Assembly: GCF_018614055.1 (NCBI RefSeq)
Contig: NZ_JAGGPB010000048.1
Span: forward strand, 42,903-106,902
Length of the DNA: 64,000 nt
From: Streptomyces sp. ISL-98
Lineage (GTDB): Bacteria > Actinomycetota > Actinomycetes > Streptomycetales > Streptomycetaceae
Direction: 5' to 3'
Below, in pieces: positions 38,012 through 46,921 of this stretch (positions within the stretch are counted from its first letter, which is position 1; every line of letters begins with the position of its first letter). The position numbers and the translations under genes were made by a program. The notes beneath the pieces were generated by a model that made no database searches, was not told the DNA's origin, and worked only from the letters and a program-made list of their open reading frames with translations.

Positions 38012-38953
38012 GTGAGTGACCGTGATGACGTCACTTTGGTGCCGCCTGTTGACGTGATGCGGCCTCGCGCGGTGAGTGAGGTGCCGGTGGAGAACGGGCT
38101 GCCGGGTGGCGTGCAGTACAGCGTCAAGCTGGACGGGTTCCGGTGCGTGGCCTTTGGGGGCGGAGGTGGCGGTCCGGGTGGTGCTGTCTTTTTGCAGTCG
38201 CGGTCCGGGCGGAACATGGCGCTCGAATTTCCGGACATCGCCGCCGCCGTCGCCGGGCTGCCTGCGGGGCTCGTTCTCGACGGGGAGGTGTGCGCCTGGG
38301 TGAACGGCGCGTTCTCCTTCGTGCAGTTGATGCGGCCGCACGCGGCGCGGGTGGCCGACGGGGTCGCCGTGTCGTACGTCGCCTTCGACGTGCTAGCCCT
38401 GCCGGGGCAGGACGTACGCGAACTGCCGCTGGCCCAGCGGTGGCAGCTGCTCGGCGCCGCGCTTGAGGGGGTCAATCCGCAGGTGCAGGCTGTAATGGCG
38501 ACGACCGACCGGGATCGTGCGCTGCTCTGGTACGAAACGCTGGTGGCCTCGGGGGTGGAGGGGCTGGTGTGCAAGGCGCTGGCGTCCCGTTACCGGCCGC
38601 GGGACAGCAAGGCGTGGGTGAAGGTGCGGCATTCGGATACGCACGATGCGGCTGTGATCGGCTACACGGGGAGTGCGGAGCGGCCGCGTGCGCTGGTGTT
38701 GGTGCTGGCGGGGGACGACGACACCCCGGTGGTGTCCAGCCCGCTGGCGCCGGATGTGCGGGTGCAGGCACGGGAGTTGCTGGCGGGGGGTGCGGGTGTC
38801 AGTGACGGTGGTGGTGAGGGGCGGATCGTGGCGATTGGGATCGGTGAGGTGGCCTACCGGCGGGTGGGGGCGGGGGTTATGGCCGAGGTGCAGCAGTTTG
38901 TGGGACGGCACGCGACGACCGTGGTGCGGAGGCTGCGGTTCGAGGGGCGGTGA
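38012..38953 (+). CDS. ATP-dependent DNA ligase (LigD ligase part)
   Basis: 313-aa ligase with adenylation Lys39 in VKLDGFR, DGEVCAWV and VEGLVCKAL nucleotidyl-transfer motifs, and a C-terminal OB domain. GTG 38012 has a GGTGGTGG stretch upstream; the frame is open to 37985. There is no 3'-phosphoesterase domain here or nearby. Together with Ku and the polymerase it forms a non-homologous end-joining locus. Confidence 0.93.
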   Translation: MSDRDDVTLVPPVDVMRPRAVSEVPVENGLPGGVQYSVKLDGFRCVAFGGGGGGPGGAVFLQSRSGRNMALEFPDIAAAVAGLPAGLVLDGEVCAWVNGAFSFVQLMRPHAARVADGVAVSYVAFDVLALPGQDVRELPLAQRWQLLGAALEGVNPQVQAVMATTDRDRALLWYETLVASGVEGLVCKALASRYRPRDSKAWVKVRHSDTHDAAVIGYTGSAERPRALVLVLAGDDDTPVVSSPLAPDVRVQARELLAGGAGVSDGGGEGRIVAIGIGEVAYRRVGAGVMAEVQQFVGRHATTVVRRLRFEGR

Positions 38954-38960
38954 AGGCTTC

Positions 38961-39182
38961 GGGCGTGTCCGGCGGATCAGGCCGGCTTCAGGGTGCGGCG
39001 CGTTCTCGGTGCCCTGAGCGGGCCTGGCGGGTCCAACTGCAAGGCGGAGGAGAGAGTCGACGCCATGGGAGTCCCCCTGTTCGAGGGCAGTCGAGAGCTT
39101 GGGGGGAGTCGCCGACCGACGACAACGCCGCAGATGGGCGTGCCAGGCCCCGCGGCCCAGGCATGATCCGCCGGACACGCCC
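38961..39182. mobile_element. MITE-like element with 19-bp terminal inverted repeats
   Basis: GGGCGTGTCCGGCGGATCA (38961-38979) is repeated as a perfect inverted copy at 39164-39182. The 222-bp unit holds no gene. It starts 8 nt after the ligase stop, and its right end supplies the first base of the NERD gene's stop triplet. No target-site duplication is evident. It looks like a small non-autonomous element or a dispersed streptomycete repeat. Confidence 0.65.
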
Positions 39183-40009
39183 TACACCCGTAGCCACGTC
39201 CTCCGGTCTCGCGCCGCCGCGTACAGGGATTCGATGTCTGCCGGTTTCAGTACGCCGCCCGCCCTCGCCAAGTCCCCCACCTCGTGTTCCCGCAGGATCC
39301 TTACGTCGCGCAGCGTCGGCGCCGGGTCCACTCTGGCCTGGCCCGTCAGCGCCAGGATCGGGCGTACCGCCGCCGCCAGGGCCAGTGACGCGCGTTCTGC
39401 TTCTCGGCGGGCCCAGCGCAGTTGGGGCAGGGGGGCGGCTCGGCCGATCGTGACCAGGGGGTCGGCGATCCTGACCCGCTGCCTCGCGTTCCCCCCGTAC
39501 AGCGTGCGCACGCTCATCGCGCCCGCCGGGCCGATCAGCAGGTGGGCGATGTACGCCCCGCCCGGCAGCGGTACCGAGTGGAGTACGCGCCAGCCGGCGT
39601 CCTCCAGACGGTCGAGTTCCCCGCCCAGCAGCTCCTGCGCCGCGAGGGCGTCCCTGCGCGGGTCGGTACGGAAGCGATGGGTGCGGAAGCGGCGGGCCGC
39701 GGCGTGGGGGGTGTGGTCCAGTTCGGCGAGCAGCGCCTCGCCGGGGCGGTTGGGCGCCAGGTCGTCGTCGGGGTGCAGGGCAAGGCGGGCCAGGTCGGCG
39801 GCGGTGGGGACCGGAGGGGGGCCGATGGTGACCGGGCCTGTGGCGTACGGGGCGATGGCGGCCAGTACGGCGTCCCTGGCATCGGCGTCGAGCAGGCTTA
39901 CGCGGCCGGTTTCCCTGTCGTACCAGGCGATGATCCTGCCGTCGGGCAGGCTCACGTACAGCCGGTCCTGGCCCTGGTGGCGCGCATGTACGATCCGCAG
40001 TCCCGTCAT
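39182..40009 (-). CDS. NERD-like protein with degenerate active site
   Basis: 275 aa. The region GWRVLHSVPLPGGAYIAHLLIGPAG aligns by eye with the nuclease-related domain, whose consensus around there is GGADIDHVVIGP. The acidic residues are replaced (YIAH), and the later N-T-K segment reads SVRTLYGG. The N-terminal part resembles a strand-rich domain (RIIAWYDRETGRVSLLD). If it is a NERD protein it has probably lost nuclease activity. ATG 40009. Confidence 0.6.
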   Translation of the reverse strand: MTGLRIVHARHQGQDRLYVSLPDGRIIAWYDRETGRVSLLDADARDAVLAAIAPYATGPVTIGPPPVPTAADLARLALHPDDDLAPNRPGEALLAELDHTPHAAARRFRTHRFRTDPRRDALAAQELLGGELDRLEDAGWRVLHSVPLPGGAYIAHLLIGPAGAMSVRTLYGGNARQRVRIADPLVTIGRAAPLPQLRWARREAERASLALAAAVRPILALTGQARVDPAPTLRDVRILREHEVGDLARAGGVLKPADIESLYAAARDRRTWLRV

Positions 40010-40127
40010 GTCCCATCACCCCATGCCCATGGGAACAGTCCCCGCACGGCAGGGGCAATAACTCTTGCCGTTCGGCTTGGTGCAGACTCGACGGCACGGC
40101 ACGCACCGACCGCGGAGGGGACCACGC

Positions 40128-40454
40128 ATGATCATCTTTGGCAGCAGGAGCTATCTCTACCAGCTGGCCATACTCACGCTCGTCTGCGGGCGCTGCGGCA
40201 ATCCGGCCGCGCACACGCTCAAGAAGCGGGTCAGCAAGTTCACGCTCTTCTTCGTTCCACTGTTCCCGTTCTCGACGAAGTACGCGACACAGTGCACCTT
40301 CTGCGGCGCCGAACAGCAGGTACCCAAGGAGCAGGCGGAGCAGCTCCAGGTGCAGGCGCAGCAGGGCGGCGGCGGAGAAGGACAGGGACATGGACAGGGG
40401 TACGGGCACGGGCAGGCGCCGCAGCAGCCCGGGCGGAATCCGTATCAGCGCTGA
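40128..40454 (+). CDS. Zinc-ribbon protein
   Basis: 108 aa. CGRCGNPAAH and CTFCGAEQQV form a CxxC...CxxC ribbon split by a hydrophobic segment (FTLFFVPLFPF) that may be membrane-associated. The C-terminal 35 residues are Gln/Gly-rich low complexity. ATG 40128 with GGAGGGG upstream. Role unknown. Confidence 0.8.
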   Translation: MIIFGSRSYLYQLAILTLVCGRCGNPAAHTLKKRVSKFTLFFVPLFPFSTKYATQCTFCGAEQQVPKEQAEQLQVQAQQGGGGEGQGHGQGYGHGQAPQQPGRNPYQR

Positions 40455-40595
40455 TTCCAGTACGCAGAGCTGAGCAGAGCAGAGCAGAGCCAGTAGAGCC
40501 GGCAGAGCTGAGTACAGAAAAGGTGCTTCCCTCCGAATAAGGTCTACGCGGAGACGAATCTGCCCAAAACGCACCGCACCGCCGAGAGGGGAGCC

Positions 40596-41384
40596 TTGAG
40601 CGCCCACCGCACCACCCGTGGAGCACTGCTGCTCCTGACCGTCGCCGCCGTGCTGCTGGCGCTGCCCGGCTGCGACGACGAGGGTGGACTCCAGAGTGCG
40701 GGCGCGACGCCCACCGCCATCGGGCCCACTCAGCTCTGGCCCGACCGGCCTACCTCGACGACCCCTCCCCTGGACTACGGCGAGGGCGAGACCGAGACGG
40801 TGCAGGGGATCAAGGTGCCGGGCGGCGACGTGCGAAAGGTGAGGCCGGTCGCCGTCGCGCAGGCGGAGGAGGCGGCGAACCCCGAGGAGTACAGCGGGTC
40901 GGACGGGATGTACGAGGAGACCGCCCGAGGCCTCCGCGAGTGCGATACGAAACCGAAGGCCTGCCCGGTCCTCAAGGCCTACTACCGGGACCTGAGCGGC
41001 GACGGGAAGGACGAGCTGATCCTCGGCATCTCCATGCCCGAGGATCAGCTCGTGGTGCGCTGCTATCTGGCCGAGAAAGGCCGGCTGATCCGGATCATGT
41101 CCACGTCCGACGCCGTGATCAGCGTGGCGCTGGCCGGCCGGGACGTGATCATCCGGGCGCCGTCCATCCTTCCCGGATACGAGTACAGGACAGCCTGGTC
41201 CTGGGACGACCGGCAGCGCGCGATGCTGCCCACCCGGGACGAGATTCTGCGTATGGACCGGGACGACGCGACACCCTCGGCCTCCCCGAGACCGGAGCCC
41301 ACGCGGACGGCGGCGCGGACACCGACGCCGACACCGACGCCCAGCCCGGAGTCCGCCACCGCCGGCGCCGGTGGTGCCTCATGA
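40596..41384 (+). CDS. Lipoprotein, probable sensor-kinase partner
   Basis: 262-aa lipoprotein with signal sequence and lipobox LPGC (Cys26). The middle contains YYRDLSGDGKDELILGI, an FG-GAP/EF-like calcium loop. The C-terminus is Pro/Thr low complexity. TTG 40596 with GGGGAG. Its stop overlaps the kinase start by 4 nt (ATGA), so it probably modulates or is sensed by that kinase, as CseA does for CseC in S. coelicolor. Confidence 0.8.
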   Translation: MSAHRTTRGALLLLTVAAVLLALPGCDDEGGLQSAGATPTAIGPTQLWPDRPTSTTPPLDYGEGETETVQGIKVPGGDVRKVRPVAVAQAEEAANPEEYSGSDGMYEETARGLRECDTKPKACPVLKAYYRDLSGDGKDELILGISMPEDQLVVRCYLAEKGRLIRIMSTSDAVISVALAGRDVIIRAPSILPGYEYRTAWSWDDRQRAMLPTRDEILRMDRDDATPSASPRPEPTRTAARTPTPTPTPSPESATAGAGGAS

Positions 41385-42676
41385 GGCCCCGCCTGCCCGC
41401 CTGGACCGCCCTCCTCACCTGGAAGGCCGCAGCCTTCATCGCCGTAATGTGCTGCGCGCTCGCGGCGCTTCTCGGCGCCCTCGTGCACGTGTCGGTGACC
41501 CACCAGACGGTGAGCGAGGCCCGCGAGAAGGCGCTGACCAAACTGGGGGACGCCACCCGGGCGTACGAGGCGGGCGAGCCGCTGCCGCCCGGCGCGGGCA
41601 TCGACCCGGACGGGCTGCCCGGCTCGCTGCGCGACCTCGCCCTGCGAGGCAAGCGCGGAAGCCTCGTCAGCGACCACGAAGGGCGCCCGACCATGTGGGC
41701 GGCGGGGCCTGCCGACGGCAGGGCGATCGCCGCCGAGATCGACTACACCCAGAGCGTACGGACCATCACGGGCCTCGACCGGGCCATCGTCGGCTCGTCG
41801 ATTCTCGCCATCGGCGTCACCCTGATCGTCGGCGTCTTCGCCGTCACCCGGGTGACGCGCAGGCTGCACCAGACCGCCGGGGTCGCGCGCCGGATCAGCG
41901 CGGGCGACCTCGACGCGCGCGTCAACGACCCGCGCACCAAGGACCCTTCCCGCCCGCAGGACGAGGTGGCCACGGTCTCCGGCGCCCTGGACGCGATGGC
42001 TTCCACGCTCCAGGGCAAGCTCCAGAGCGAGCAGCGTTTCACCGCCGATGTGGCGCACGAACTGCGCACCCCGCTGACCGGTCTGCACGCGGCGGCCGAG
42101 CTGCTGCCCTCCGGCCGCCCGACCCAGCTCGTCCAGGACCGGGTACGGGCCATGCGGCTGCTGACCGAGGACCTGCTGGAGATCTCTCGGCTGGACGCGG
42201 GCAACGAGAAGATCAGCCCGGACCTGTTCCGGCTGGGGCCGCTCGCGGAGCGCGTGGTGCGCGGCTCCGGGAGTCCGGCGGAGGTGCGGATCGTACGGGA
42301 CGCCTTCGTGGAGACCGACCGGCGGCGGCTGGAGCGGGTGCTCGGCAATCTGCTCGGCAATGCGCACAAGCACGGCCTCCCCCCGGTCGTACTGACCGTG
42401 GACGGGCCTGTGGTGACGGTCCGGGACCACGGCGAGGGCTATCCGGACTACCTGGTCGAGCACGGGCCGCAGCGCTTCAGGACCGAGCCGCGCGCCGGGA
42501 GCAAGGGGCACGGTCTGGGGCTGACGATCGCCGTCGGCCAGGCGGGGGCCATCGGCGCGGAGCTGACCTTCTCGAACGCCCCGGACGGCGGAGCGGTCGC
42601 GACGCTGGAATTGCCTGAGGCACCGCATGTGGAAGACGGGGAGAGCGGATCGCCGGGCGATCCGCACACGGATTGA
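41381..42676 (+). CDS. Orphan sensor histidine kinase
   Basis: 431-aa membrane kinase. Transmembrane helices at about 16-38 and 136-158 flank an extracellular sensor; a HAMP domain follows. The H box VAHELRTPLTG has phospho-acceptor His226, the N box is NLLGNAHKHG, and the G boxes are DHGEGYP and GHGLGLTI. No response regulator lies beside it; the only one in the window, at 28533-28967, is a distant receiver-only protein. Coupled to the upstream lipoprotein gene. Confidence 0.92.
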   Translation: MRPRLPAWTALLTWKAAAFIAVMCCALAALLGALVHVSVTHQTVSEAREKALTKLGDATRAYEAGEPLPPGAGIDPDGLPGSLRDLALRGKRGSLVSDHEGRPTMWAAGPADGRAIAAEIDYTQSVRTITGLDRAIVGSSILAIGVTLIVGVFAVTRVTRRLHQTAGVARRISAGDLDARVNDPRTKDPSRPQDEVATVSGALDAMASTLQGKLQSEQRFTADVAHELRTPLTGLHAAAELLPSGRPTQLVQDRVRAMRLLTEDLLEISRLDAGNEKISPDLFRLGPLAERVVRGSGSPAEVRIVRDAFVETDRRRLERVLGNLLGNAHKHGLPPVVLTVDGPVVTVRDHGEGYPDYLVEHGPQRFRTEPRAGSKGHGLGLTIAVGQAGAIGAELTFSNAPDGGAVATLELPEAPHVEDGESGSPGDPHTD

Positions 42677-42823
42677 CACTTTGCGAACACCGTGTGTCGC
42701 ATTTAGCGTGAATCGCGCGAGTTGAGGACCAGTTCGCCAGTCAGTCAGTCACGGACCGGAGCCTCCGCCGCTCTTCGCCACAGTCAGCCGTGGCGGAGGC
42801 CCCCCACCTCCCATGGAGGCAGC

Positions 42824-43318
42824 ATGTCTGTGCGTTCTCCCCTCCGCAGGGTCGGCCTGTACGCCGCGGCCGGCGCCGTGGCTGCAATGACCGCCGCGGG
42901 TCCGGCACTCGCCGCGGACCCTGTGCCCGGCGCGGCCGATCCCGCCCAGCCCCAGAGCCAGACCCAGCCCGAGCCCCAGACCGATCCCTGGGCCGAGCCC
43001 GAGGCCGAGCCGCAGACCGAGCCGCAGACCGAGGCTCAGGCCGAGCCCCAGGCAGAGCCTCAGACCGAGATCGAGAGCCGCCGCCTGTACAAGGGCCGCG
43101 TGACCGCCAAGAAGGGGCTGATCCTGCGCGACAAGCCCACCCGTAGCAGCCGGGTCATCGGCTTCAAGCGGCATGGCGCAATCGTCCACATTTTCTGCAA
43201 GACCACCGGCGGCAAGGTGAAGGGCAACAACCACTGGTACCTGCTGACCGACGGCACCTGGGCCTGGGGCTCGGCGAAGTACATCGAGAACATCGGGCGC
43301 GCTCCGCGCTGGTGCTGA
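42824..43318 (+). CDS. Secreted SH3-like domain protein
   Basis: 164 aa: signal peptide (GPALAADP cleavage region), then a Gln/Pro/Glu repeat spacer, then a bacterial SH3 domain (GLILRDKPTRSSRVIG, GNNHWYLLTDGTWAWG). SH3b domains bind peptidoglycan or metals. ATG 42824 with GGAGG. The spacer may span the cell wall. Confidence 0.82.
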   Translation: MSVRSPLRRVGLYAAAGAVAAMTAAGPALAADPVPGAADPAQPQSQTQPEPQTDPWAEPEAEPQTEPQTEAQAEPQAEPQTEIESRRLYKGRVTAKKGLILRDKPTRSSRVIGFKRHGAIVHIFCKTTGGKVKGNNHWYLLTDGTWAWGSAKYIENIGRAPRWC

Positions 43319-43453
43319 GGCCGCGGACACAACCCTTCCACCCACGTCCCGAGGAGTCCGGCACTCACTCCACAGCGAAGCCGTCACCGAACTCCTCGGG
43401 CGTGAGCGTACATATACGGACATACGGCCCGCCTGCTTGCTACGTTGCCCGAC

Positions 43454-44839
43454 ATGACCGCAACGACGACGGATGCTCCCCCGCCCGGCGTACGCCTCCC
43501 CAAGCGGCGCGGCGTCGAACTCTCGCTCCTCGTCTGCGCCGTCCTCATCTCCGTGTACGGCTATGTCGCCGTCGGCCTCGCCAAGAACAGCGCCGTGCCG
43601 CCCGACGTCGCCGGCTACGGCGCGGGCCTCGGCGTCCTCGCGCTCCTCGCCCATCTCGGCGTACGCTTCCGCGCCCCGTACGCCGACCCGCTGCTCCTGC
43701 CCATCGCGGTCCTCCTCAACGGCCTCGGCCTGGTGCTGATCTACCGCCTCGACCTGGAGACCCCGAAGGACCAGGCGGCGCCCACCCAGCTCATCTGGTC
43801 CACCCTCGGCGTCGCGCTCTTCATCGGAGTCGTGATCCTGCTGCGCGACCACCGCATCCTCCAGCGCTACGCGTACATCTCCGTCGCCGCCGCACTGGTC
43901 CTGATGATGGTGCCGATCTTCTTCCCCGCCGTGAACGGCGCGAAGATCTGGATCCGGATCGGCGGCCTCTCCTTCCAGCCCGGCGAGTTCGCCAAGATCC
44001 TTCTCGCGGTCTTCTTCGCGGCCTACCTCGCCGCGAACCGCAACGCCCTCGCCTACACCGGCCGCAAGTTCTGGAAGCTCCAGCTCCCCACCGGCCGCGT
44101 CCTGGGCCCGATCGTCGCGATCTGGCTGCTCAGCGTCGGCGTACTCGTCCTGGAGCGCGATCTCGGCACCTCGCTGCTCTTCTTCGGCCTCTTCGTGATC
44201 ATGCTGTACGTCGCCACCGGCCGCACCGGCTGGATCGCGGTCGGGCTCCTCCTCGCGGCCGTCGGCGCGTTCGTCGTCGGCTCGCTCGAACCGCACGTCA
44301 ACAGCCGCGTCGAGGACTGGCTGAACCCCTTCGCCTCCATCGACGCGGGCGAGGGCCCCGGCCAACTGGCCCAGTCGCTCTTCGCGTTCGCGGCCGGCGG
44401 CACGCTCGGCTCCGGGCTCGGCCTCGGCCACTCCATCCTCATCGGCTTCGCCGCCAAGTCCGACTTCATCCTGGCGACGGCGGGCGAGGAGCTCGGCCTG
44501 TCCGGACTCACCGCGATCTTCCTGCTGTACGCGCTGCTCGTGGCCCGCGGCTACCGGGCGGGCCTCGCCCTGCGCGACCCGTTCGGCCGACTGCTGGCGA
44601 TCGGCCTCGCCTCGATCCTCGCCCTCCAGGTGTTCGTCATCGCGGGCGGCGTGATGGGGCTGATCCCGCTGACCGGCATGGCGATGCCGTTCCTGGCGCA
44701 GGGCGGTTCCTCCGTCGTCACCAACTGGATCATCGTGGCGCTGCTGATCCGGGTCAGCGACTCGGCCCGCAGTCCGCGCCCCGAGCACGTCGAGACGGGA
44801 GTCATCGCGCCCGTCGTGACCGTGGAGGACGGCAAGTGA
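43454..44839 (+). CDS. SEDS-family peptidoglycan glycosyltransferase (FtsW/RodA/SpoVE)
   Basis: 461-aa polytopic protein with ~10 transmembrane helices. SEDS hallmarks: QPGEFAKI, ERDLGTSLLFFG, TGMAMPFLAQGGSSV. It polymerises lipid II with a cognate class B PBP, which is encoded next with a 4-nt overlap (GTGA). This is outside the dcw cluster, so it is a secondary FtsW/RodA-like pair. ATG 43454; a TTG three codons earlier is possible. Confidence 0.94.
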   Translation: MTATTTDAPPPGVRLPKRRGVELSLLVCAVLISVYGYVAVGLAKNSAVPPDVAGYGAGLGVLALLAHLGVRFRAPYADPLLLPIAVLLNGLGLVLIYRLDLETPKDQAAPTQLIWSTLGVALFIGVVILLRDHRILQRYAYISVAAALVLMMVPIFFPAVNGAKIWIRIGGLSFQPGEFAKILLAVFFAAYLAANRNALAYTGRKFWKLQLPTGRVLGPIVAIWLLSVGVLVLERDLGTSLLFFGLFVIMLYVATGRTGWIAVGLLLAAVGAFVVGSLEPHVNSRVEDWLNPFASIDAGEGPGQLAQSLFAFAAGGTLGSGLGLGHSILIGFAAKSDFILATAGEELGLSGLTAIFLLYALLVARGYRAGLALRDPFGRLLAIGLASILALQVFVIAGGVMGLIPLTGMAMPFLAQGGSSVVTNWIIVALLIRVSDSARSPRPEHVETGVIAPVVTVEDGK

Positions 44840-46293
44840 TCCGCTACATCCGCCGCGCCGCCGGTCTCTGTCTGCTGCTGCTCGTCGCGCTGCTGGTCAA
44901 CGCTGCCCGCATCCAGGTCTTCGAGGCGGAGTCGCTGAACGACAATCCCGCCAACCGCCGCCAGACCATTACCCGCTACCAGCAGGTGCGCGGGAACATC
45001 ATCGTCGACGGGAAGCCGGTCACCGGGTCGAAGGACACGGGCGAGCAGCTGCGGTACGAACGGACCTATCTGCACGGGCCGTTGTACGCACCGGTCACCG
45101 GCTACGCCTCGCAGACGTACGGCACGACCCTCATCGAGAACGCCGAGGACGACGTCCTCTCCGGCACCGATCCCATGCTGGCCCCGCTCCCCCTGTGGAA
45201 CGAGATCACCCGCTCCCAGCAGCCCGGCGGCCACGCCGTCACCACCATCAAGGGCGCGGTCCAGCGGGCGGCGTACAAGGGGCTCGGCGGGAGGAAGGGC
45301 GCGGTGGCCGCGATCGAGCCGTACTCCGGGAAGATCCTGGCGCTGGTGAGCAGCCCTTCATACGATCCGGAGCAGCTGTCCGGGACCGGGAAGGCGGTCA
45401 CGGACGCCTGGTCGCGGCTGAACGGCTCGCCGGATCAGCCGATGCTCAACCGGGCCATCCGGCAGACGTACCCGCCCGGCTCCACCTTCAAGATCGTGAC
45501 GGCGGCGGCGGCGCTCGAATCCGGTGAGGTGACGGACATCGACGCGCCGACGAAGACGCCCGATCCGTATGTGCTGCCCCACACGAACACCGTGCTCCCC
45601 AACGAGGTGAGCGGCTGCGGGAACGCGTCGCTGGCGTTCGCGATCAGGTTCTCCTGCAACACGGTGATGGCGAACCTGGGGGTGAAGGTGGGGATGGCGG
45701 GAATGCTCGACACGGTGCGGAAGTTCGGCTTCAACGACAGCGGGCTGAAGATCCCTTCGCGGGTGTCCAAGAGCAACTTCGACACCAGCATGACCGACGA
45801 CCAGCTCGCGCTGTCCGCCATCGGCCAGTACGACACGAGGGCGACGCCGCTCCAGATGGCGATGGTCGCGGCGGCGGTCGCCAATGGCGGTGACCTCAAG
45901 GCGCCGTATCTGGTCGACACGGCGACGCAGGCGGACGGCGATGTCGTCTCGCGGACCGACCAGGAGACCCTGCACCAGGTGATGAGCCCTGGCACTGCGG
46001 GGCTGCTGCAGCAGATGATGGTGGACGTCGTCGAGAAGGGCACGGGCACGAACGCGGCGATCACCGGGGCCAGGGTCGGCGGCAAGACGGGCACGGCGCA
46101 GCACGGCACGGACAACACCGGTACGCCGTATGCCTGGTTCATCTCCTGGGCGCAGGAGGCAGGTGCGGGGCCGGCGGGGGTCGCGGTGGCGGTGGTCGTC
46201 GAGGACGCGTCTGCGGATCGCGGGGACATCAGCGGCGGCGGAAGCGCGGCGCCGATCGCTCGGGGGGTGATGGGGGCGGCGTTGGGTGGGTGA
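44836..46293 (+). CDS. Class B penicillin-binding protein, transpeptidase
   Basis: 485-aa DD-transpeptidase with one N-terminal membrane helix (8-26), a dimerisation domain and a transpeptidase domain. SxxK is STFK (216-219), SxN is SCN (273-275) and KTG is at 417-419. No PASTA domain. Partner of the upstream SEDS protein, overlapping by 4 nt; GTG 44836 with GGAGG upstream. Confidence 0.95.
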   Translation: MIRYIRRAAGLCLLLLVALLVNAARIQVFEAESLNDNPANRRQTITRYQQVRGNIIVDGKPVTGSKDTGEQLRYERTYLHGPLYAPVTGYASQTYGTTLIENAEDDVLSGTDPMLAPLPLWNEITRSQQPGGHAVTTIKGAVQRAAYKGLGGRKGAVAAIEPYSGKILALVSSPSYDPEQLSGTGKAVTDAWSRLNGSPDQPMLNRAIRQTYPPGSTFKIVTAAAALESGEVTDIDAPTKTPDPYVLPHTNTVLPNEVSGCGNASLAFAIRFSCNTVMANLGVKVGMAGMLDTVRKFGFNDSGLKIPSRVSKSNFDTSMTDDQLALSAIGQYDTRATPLQMAMVAAAVANGGDLKAPYLVDTATQADGDVVSRTDQETLHQVMSPGTAGLLQQMMVDVVEKGTGTNAAITGARVGGKTGTAQHGTDNTGTPYAWFISWAQEAGAGPAGVAVAVVVEDASADRGDISGGGSAAPIARGVMGAALGG

Positions 46294-46340
46294 GTGGGTG
46301 CGGTGCGGGCGGGGTACGGGTGCGGGTTGCCTGCGGCGCA

Positions 46341-46359
46341 GTTCCCCTACCCGGGGAAC
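46341..46359. terminator. Possible terminator hairpin
   Basis: GTTCCCC/GGGGAAC stem with a 5-nt loop, about 50 nt after the PBP gene. No T run. Confidence 0.4.
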
Positions 46360-46443
46360 AGGCACCGCGCAGCGGCCTCGCCCTGGGTCTCGGTCCGCGA
46401 AACGCCCTCCCGGCCCCGCCGAGGAGATCATTACTCTGCCCGC

Positions 46444-46917
46444 ATGGCCATAACCACCACTCACGAACTAGCCCAAGTCAACATATCCCGCATGAAGTTC
46501 CCATTGGACTCACCCGAGTTCAAGGACTTCGTCGACGCCCTCGACTCCGTCAACGCCGACGCCGACGCCGCCGACGGCTTCGTCTGGCGGCTCCAGAGCG
46601 ACGCCGGCAACGCGACCGAGCTGCAGATCTTCGGGGACGAGTGGCTGCTGGCCAATATGTCGGTGTGGCGGGACACCGACGCCCTGACCGCCTACATGTA
46701 CCAGGGTCGGCACCGGGAGATCATGGCGCGGCGTCGCGAGTGGTTCGAGCACGTGCACGAGGCCATGACCGCACTGTGGTGGGTGGAGGCAGGCAGCCGC
46801 CCGACGTTGCGGGACGCCGAAACGGCGCTCCTCCACCTGCGCGAACACGGGCCGACGCCGCATGCGTTCACGCTGCGTACGTCGTTCCCGCCGCCCGCCG
46901 CCGCGCAGACGCGCTGA
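46444..46917 (+). CDS. DUF3291 protein
   Basis: 157-aa DUF3291 family member (related to antibiotic-biosynthesis monooxygenase-like dimeric alpha-beta barrels). Conserved FKDFVDALDSVN, NMSVWRDTDALTAYMY and HREIMARRREWF. ATG 46444 chosen over an earlier open start. Convergent with the ferritin-like gene, only 4 nt apart. Substrate unknown. Confidence 0.85.
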   Translation: MAITTTHELAQVNISRMKFPLDSPEFKDFVDALDSVNADADAADGFVWRLQSDAGNATELQIFGDEWLLANMSVWRDTDALTAYMYQGRHREIMARRREWFEHVHEAMTALWWVEAGSRPTLRDAETALLHLREHGPTPHAFTLRTSFPPPAAAQTR

Positions 46918-46921
46918 GCCG

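Noticed and set aside
40596..42676. CseABC cell-envelope stress operon.
   Set aside because: There is a lipoprotein and a kinase, but no adjacent response regulator and no sigE gene.
43312..44835. A long plus-strand frame that runs through the SEDS gene into the PBP gene.
   Set aside because: Only the part from GTG 44836 is a real protein. The upstream part is Arg/Pro-rich shadow of the SEDS gene in another frame.
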